Shown here one piece after another: positions 23,462 to 24,787 of a stretch of DNA of 24,787 bases. The position numbers were made by a program, and so were the translations under genes. The notes beneath the pieces were generated by a model. It was not told the origin of the DNA. It saw only the letters and a list, made by a program, of their open reading frames with translations, and searched no databases. The stretch lies in the NCBI GenBank assembly GCA_009783115.1, contig WRHT01000003.1:1-24787 (forward strand), given 5' to 3'. Each line of letters begins with the position of its first letter. Positions within the stretch are counted from its first letter, which is position 1. Origin of the DNA: Desulfovibrionaceae bacterium (GTDB taxonomy: Bacteria; Desulfobacterota; Desulfovibrionia; Desulfovibrionales; Desulfovibrionaceae).

Positions 23462-24427
23462 ATGCGCGTATTTAAAAAAATCCTGAACGCCGAAGACAAG
23501 AAAATCCTCGCGGCCCTGCGGAAGGAAATCGCCGCCCTGGAGCCAGCGGCCAGACCTCTGGCCGGACACATACTGGAGGCGGGCGGCAAGAGGATCCGCC
23601 CGCTCCTGACCGTGCTCACGGCCAGAAGCTTCGGTTGCCATGACCCGATAATCTATGCCCTGGCCGGCGGAATTGAATTTCTGCATGGCGCGACCCTGCT
23701 CCATGACGATGTGGTGGACGGGGCGGGCATCCGCCGGGGCTGCCCCTCCGCCCACGCCGTCTTCGGGGCCAGCCGCGCCATCCTGGCCGGGGACGTGCTC
23801 CTGGCCGCCTGTATGCGCATCATGCTGCGCTCGCGCAAGTTCGGCATCCTGGAAAGCGTATCCCTGGCCGCCTCTAAAACCGCGGCCGGCGAAGTGGAAG
23901 AAATCAACAACCTGCGCAACCCCAGCCTGGACTATGCCGGCTATCTGGAGATCATCACCAACAAGACCGCCTGGCTAATCCGTTGCGCCTGCGAAATCGG
24001 AGCCATGCAGGCCGAAGCCTCCCCCGGACAGATTGACGCCGCCTCAGGCTTCGGCCTGGAACTGGGCATCGCTTTCCAATTGGTTGACGATGCCCTGGAT
24101 ATAGCCCCGGAATCCTTGACCGGCAAACCCTCGGGCGGCGATTTGCGCGAGGGCAAGATCACCCCGCTCCTGCACTTTTACCTGGAAACCCTGTCCCCCG
24201 GCGAACAAACCGCCTTTCTCCACGCCTTTACCCAAGCCTCCTTCAAAGAAGAAGACCTGTCCGCCATCCTGGGGCGCATGCGCGCCTGCGGCTGCGCTGA
24301 GCGGCTGCGCGCCATGGCCGGAGAGCACCTGGCCAAGGCGGAAGCCTTTCTGGCCTCCTTCCCCCCCGGAGAGGAACATGACGCCCTCCTGGATTTGCTG
24401 GGCTACATCAAGGACCGTGAGCGCTGA
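23462..24427 (+). CDS. Trans-polyprenyl diphosphate synthase (octaprenyl/heptaprenyl type)
   Basis: A 321-residue all-helical isoprenoid synthase. It has GGKRIRP (41-47), the first aspartate-rich motif LLHDDVVD with D82, D83 and D86, and the second in LVDDALD (208-213), followed by GKPSGGDLREGKITPLL. These bind magnesium and the allylic and isopentenyl diphosphates. The length and the small-to-large residue pattern before the first motif (EFLHGATLLHDD) fit long-chain synthases that make the menaquinone or quinone side chain. The chain length is not decided, so no symbol is given. The ATG has only a weak GCGGAA ribosome site. It is three bases upstream of the FGAM synthase gene and so in one operon with it. 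Confidence 0.93.
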   Translation: MRVFKKILNAEDKKILAALRKEIAALEPAARPLAGHILEAGGKRIRPLLTVLTARSFGCHDPIIYALAGGIEFLHGATLLHDDVVDGAGIRRGCPSAHAVFGASRAILAGDVLLAACMRIMLRSRKFGILESVSLAASKTAAGEVEEINNLRNPSLDYAGYLEIITNKTAWLIRCACEIGAMQAEASPGQIDAASGFGLELGIAFQLVDDALDIAPESLTGKPSGGDLREGKITPLLHFYLETLSPGEQTAFLHAFTQASFKEEDLSAILGRMRACGCAERLRAMAGEHLAKAEAFLASFPPGEEHDALLDLLGYIKDRER

Positions 24428-24430
24428 ACC

Positions 24431-24787
24431 ATGCCGGATTCGCTGATCTTGCGCCGCATTGAAACCCGAGTGCGTCCGGAACTGCCCGATGCGCCCGGAG
24501 AACGCCTTCCAGGCCGCATCCGGGAAACTCTCGGGCTGGAGTTACATGCGGTCAAGGTGGTCAAGGTTTTTACCATTTCCGGGCTGACGGAGGAAAATTG
24601 CCGGCTGCTCCTGGATCGCGCTGTTCTGCACGACCCGGTGCTCCAAGAGGCCGCCCCGGTCCCCTTTGCCATGGGAGCGGACTGGGTGGCCGAGGTGGGC
24701 TTCCGTCCCGGAGTGACCGACAATGAAGGCCGCACCGCCGAAGAGACCGTAACCCTGCTTTTCCCGGAACTGCGGGACCGGATCCGG
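24431..24787 (+). CDS. purL: Phosphoribosylformylglycinamidine synthase with PurS-like N-terminus (3' end outside window)
   Basis: The frame is open from the ATG at 24431 to the right edge (119 residues). It begins LILRRIETRVRPELPDAPGE and continues RIRETLGLELHAVKVVKVFTISGLTEENC, a PurS-type beta-alpha fold. It then reads DWVAEVGFRPGVTDNEGRTAEE, the conserved start region of large single-chain FGAM synthases in deltaproteobacteria and Bacteroidetes. The enzyme makes FGAM from FGAR, glutamine and ATP in purine synthesis. It starts three bases after the polyprenyl synthase stop, indicating a shared transcript. The catalytic domains lie outside the window. The symbol follows common use for the large subunit. 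Confidence 0.85.
   Translation, partial: MPDSLILRRIETRVRPELPDAPGERLPGRIRETLGLELHAVKVVKVFTISGLTEENCRLLLDRAVLHDPVLQEAAPVPFAMGADWVAEVGFRPGVTDNEGRTAEETVTLLFPELRDRIR

Overview
The window looks like chromosomal DNA of a sulfate-reducing deltaproteobacterium of the Desulfovibrio group. The best evidence is a tetraheme class I cytochrome c3 (21271-21684) with the CxxCH / Cx4CH / CxxCH / Cx4CH heme order of Desulfovibrio. Supporting evidence is a start fragment of a PurL-type FGAM synthase with an N-terminal PurS-like part, a Desulfovibrio-type lipoprotein, and GC-rich coding sequence through most of the window. Both ends cut through a gene: a chemoreceptor on the left and the FGAM synthase on the right.

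Layout. 1-4060 is a signalling and accessory stretch: the end of a methyl-accepting chemotaxis protein, a secreted formylglycine-enzyme-like protein lacking one catalytic cysteine, a DinB-family gene that appears internally deleted, and an EAL-CBS-GGDEF cyclic-di-GMP protein. 4061-5391 is gene-poor. It holds a CAT-anticodon tRNA, a partial copy of that tRNA's 3' part about 0.9 kb away, and one ORF6N-domain gene between them, which together look like the residue of a mobile element. 5398-6066 is a CheZ-type phosphatase. 6223-12951 is mostly housekeeping: a lipoprotein, a radical SAM protein divergent from nadK, an operon of a secreted protein with hisH and hisF, and a divergent maf-queA pair. 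12972-14612 holds a Sel1-repeat protein and an AT-rich DNA methyltransferase that looks acquired. 14662-17957 is a two-gene operon of a PAS sensor with a degenerate kinase end and an NtrC/NtrX-type sigma-54 activator. 18029-21011 is a heptosyltransferase-family protein convergent with htpG. 21271-24787 is cytochrome c3, a Pro/Ala-rich protein with repeated short motifs, a polyprenyl synthase and the start of purL.

Working together: the MCP fragment and CheZ belong to chemotaxis; EAL-CBS-GGDEF to cyclic-di-GMP turnover; HisF/HisH form imidazole glycerol phosphate synthase; cytochrome c3 is the periplasmic electron carrier of hydrogen and sulfate metabolism. I found no CRISPR array, intact transposon or recognisable defence operon, and no convincing complete new system. 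The most interesting items are the tRNA-flanked ORF6N remnant, the solitary AT-rich methyltransferase, the sensor without a recognisable phospho-acceptor histidine, and the modular Pro/Ala-rich protein. All identifications come from reading the sequence by eye; no database search was made.
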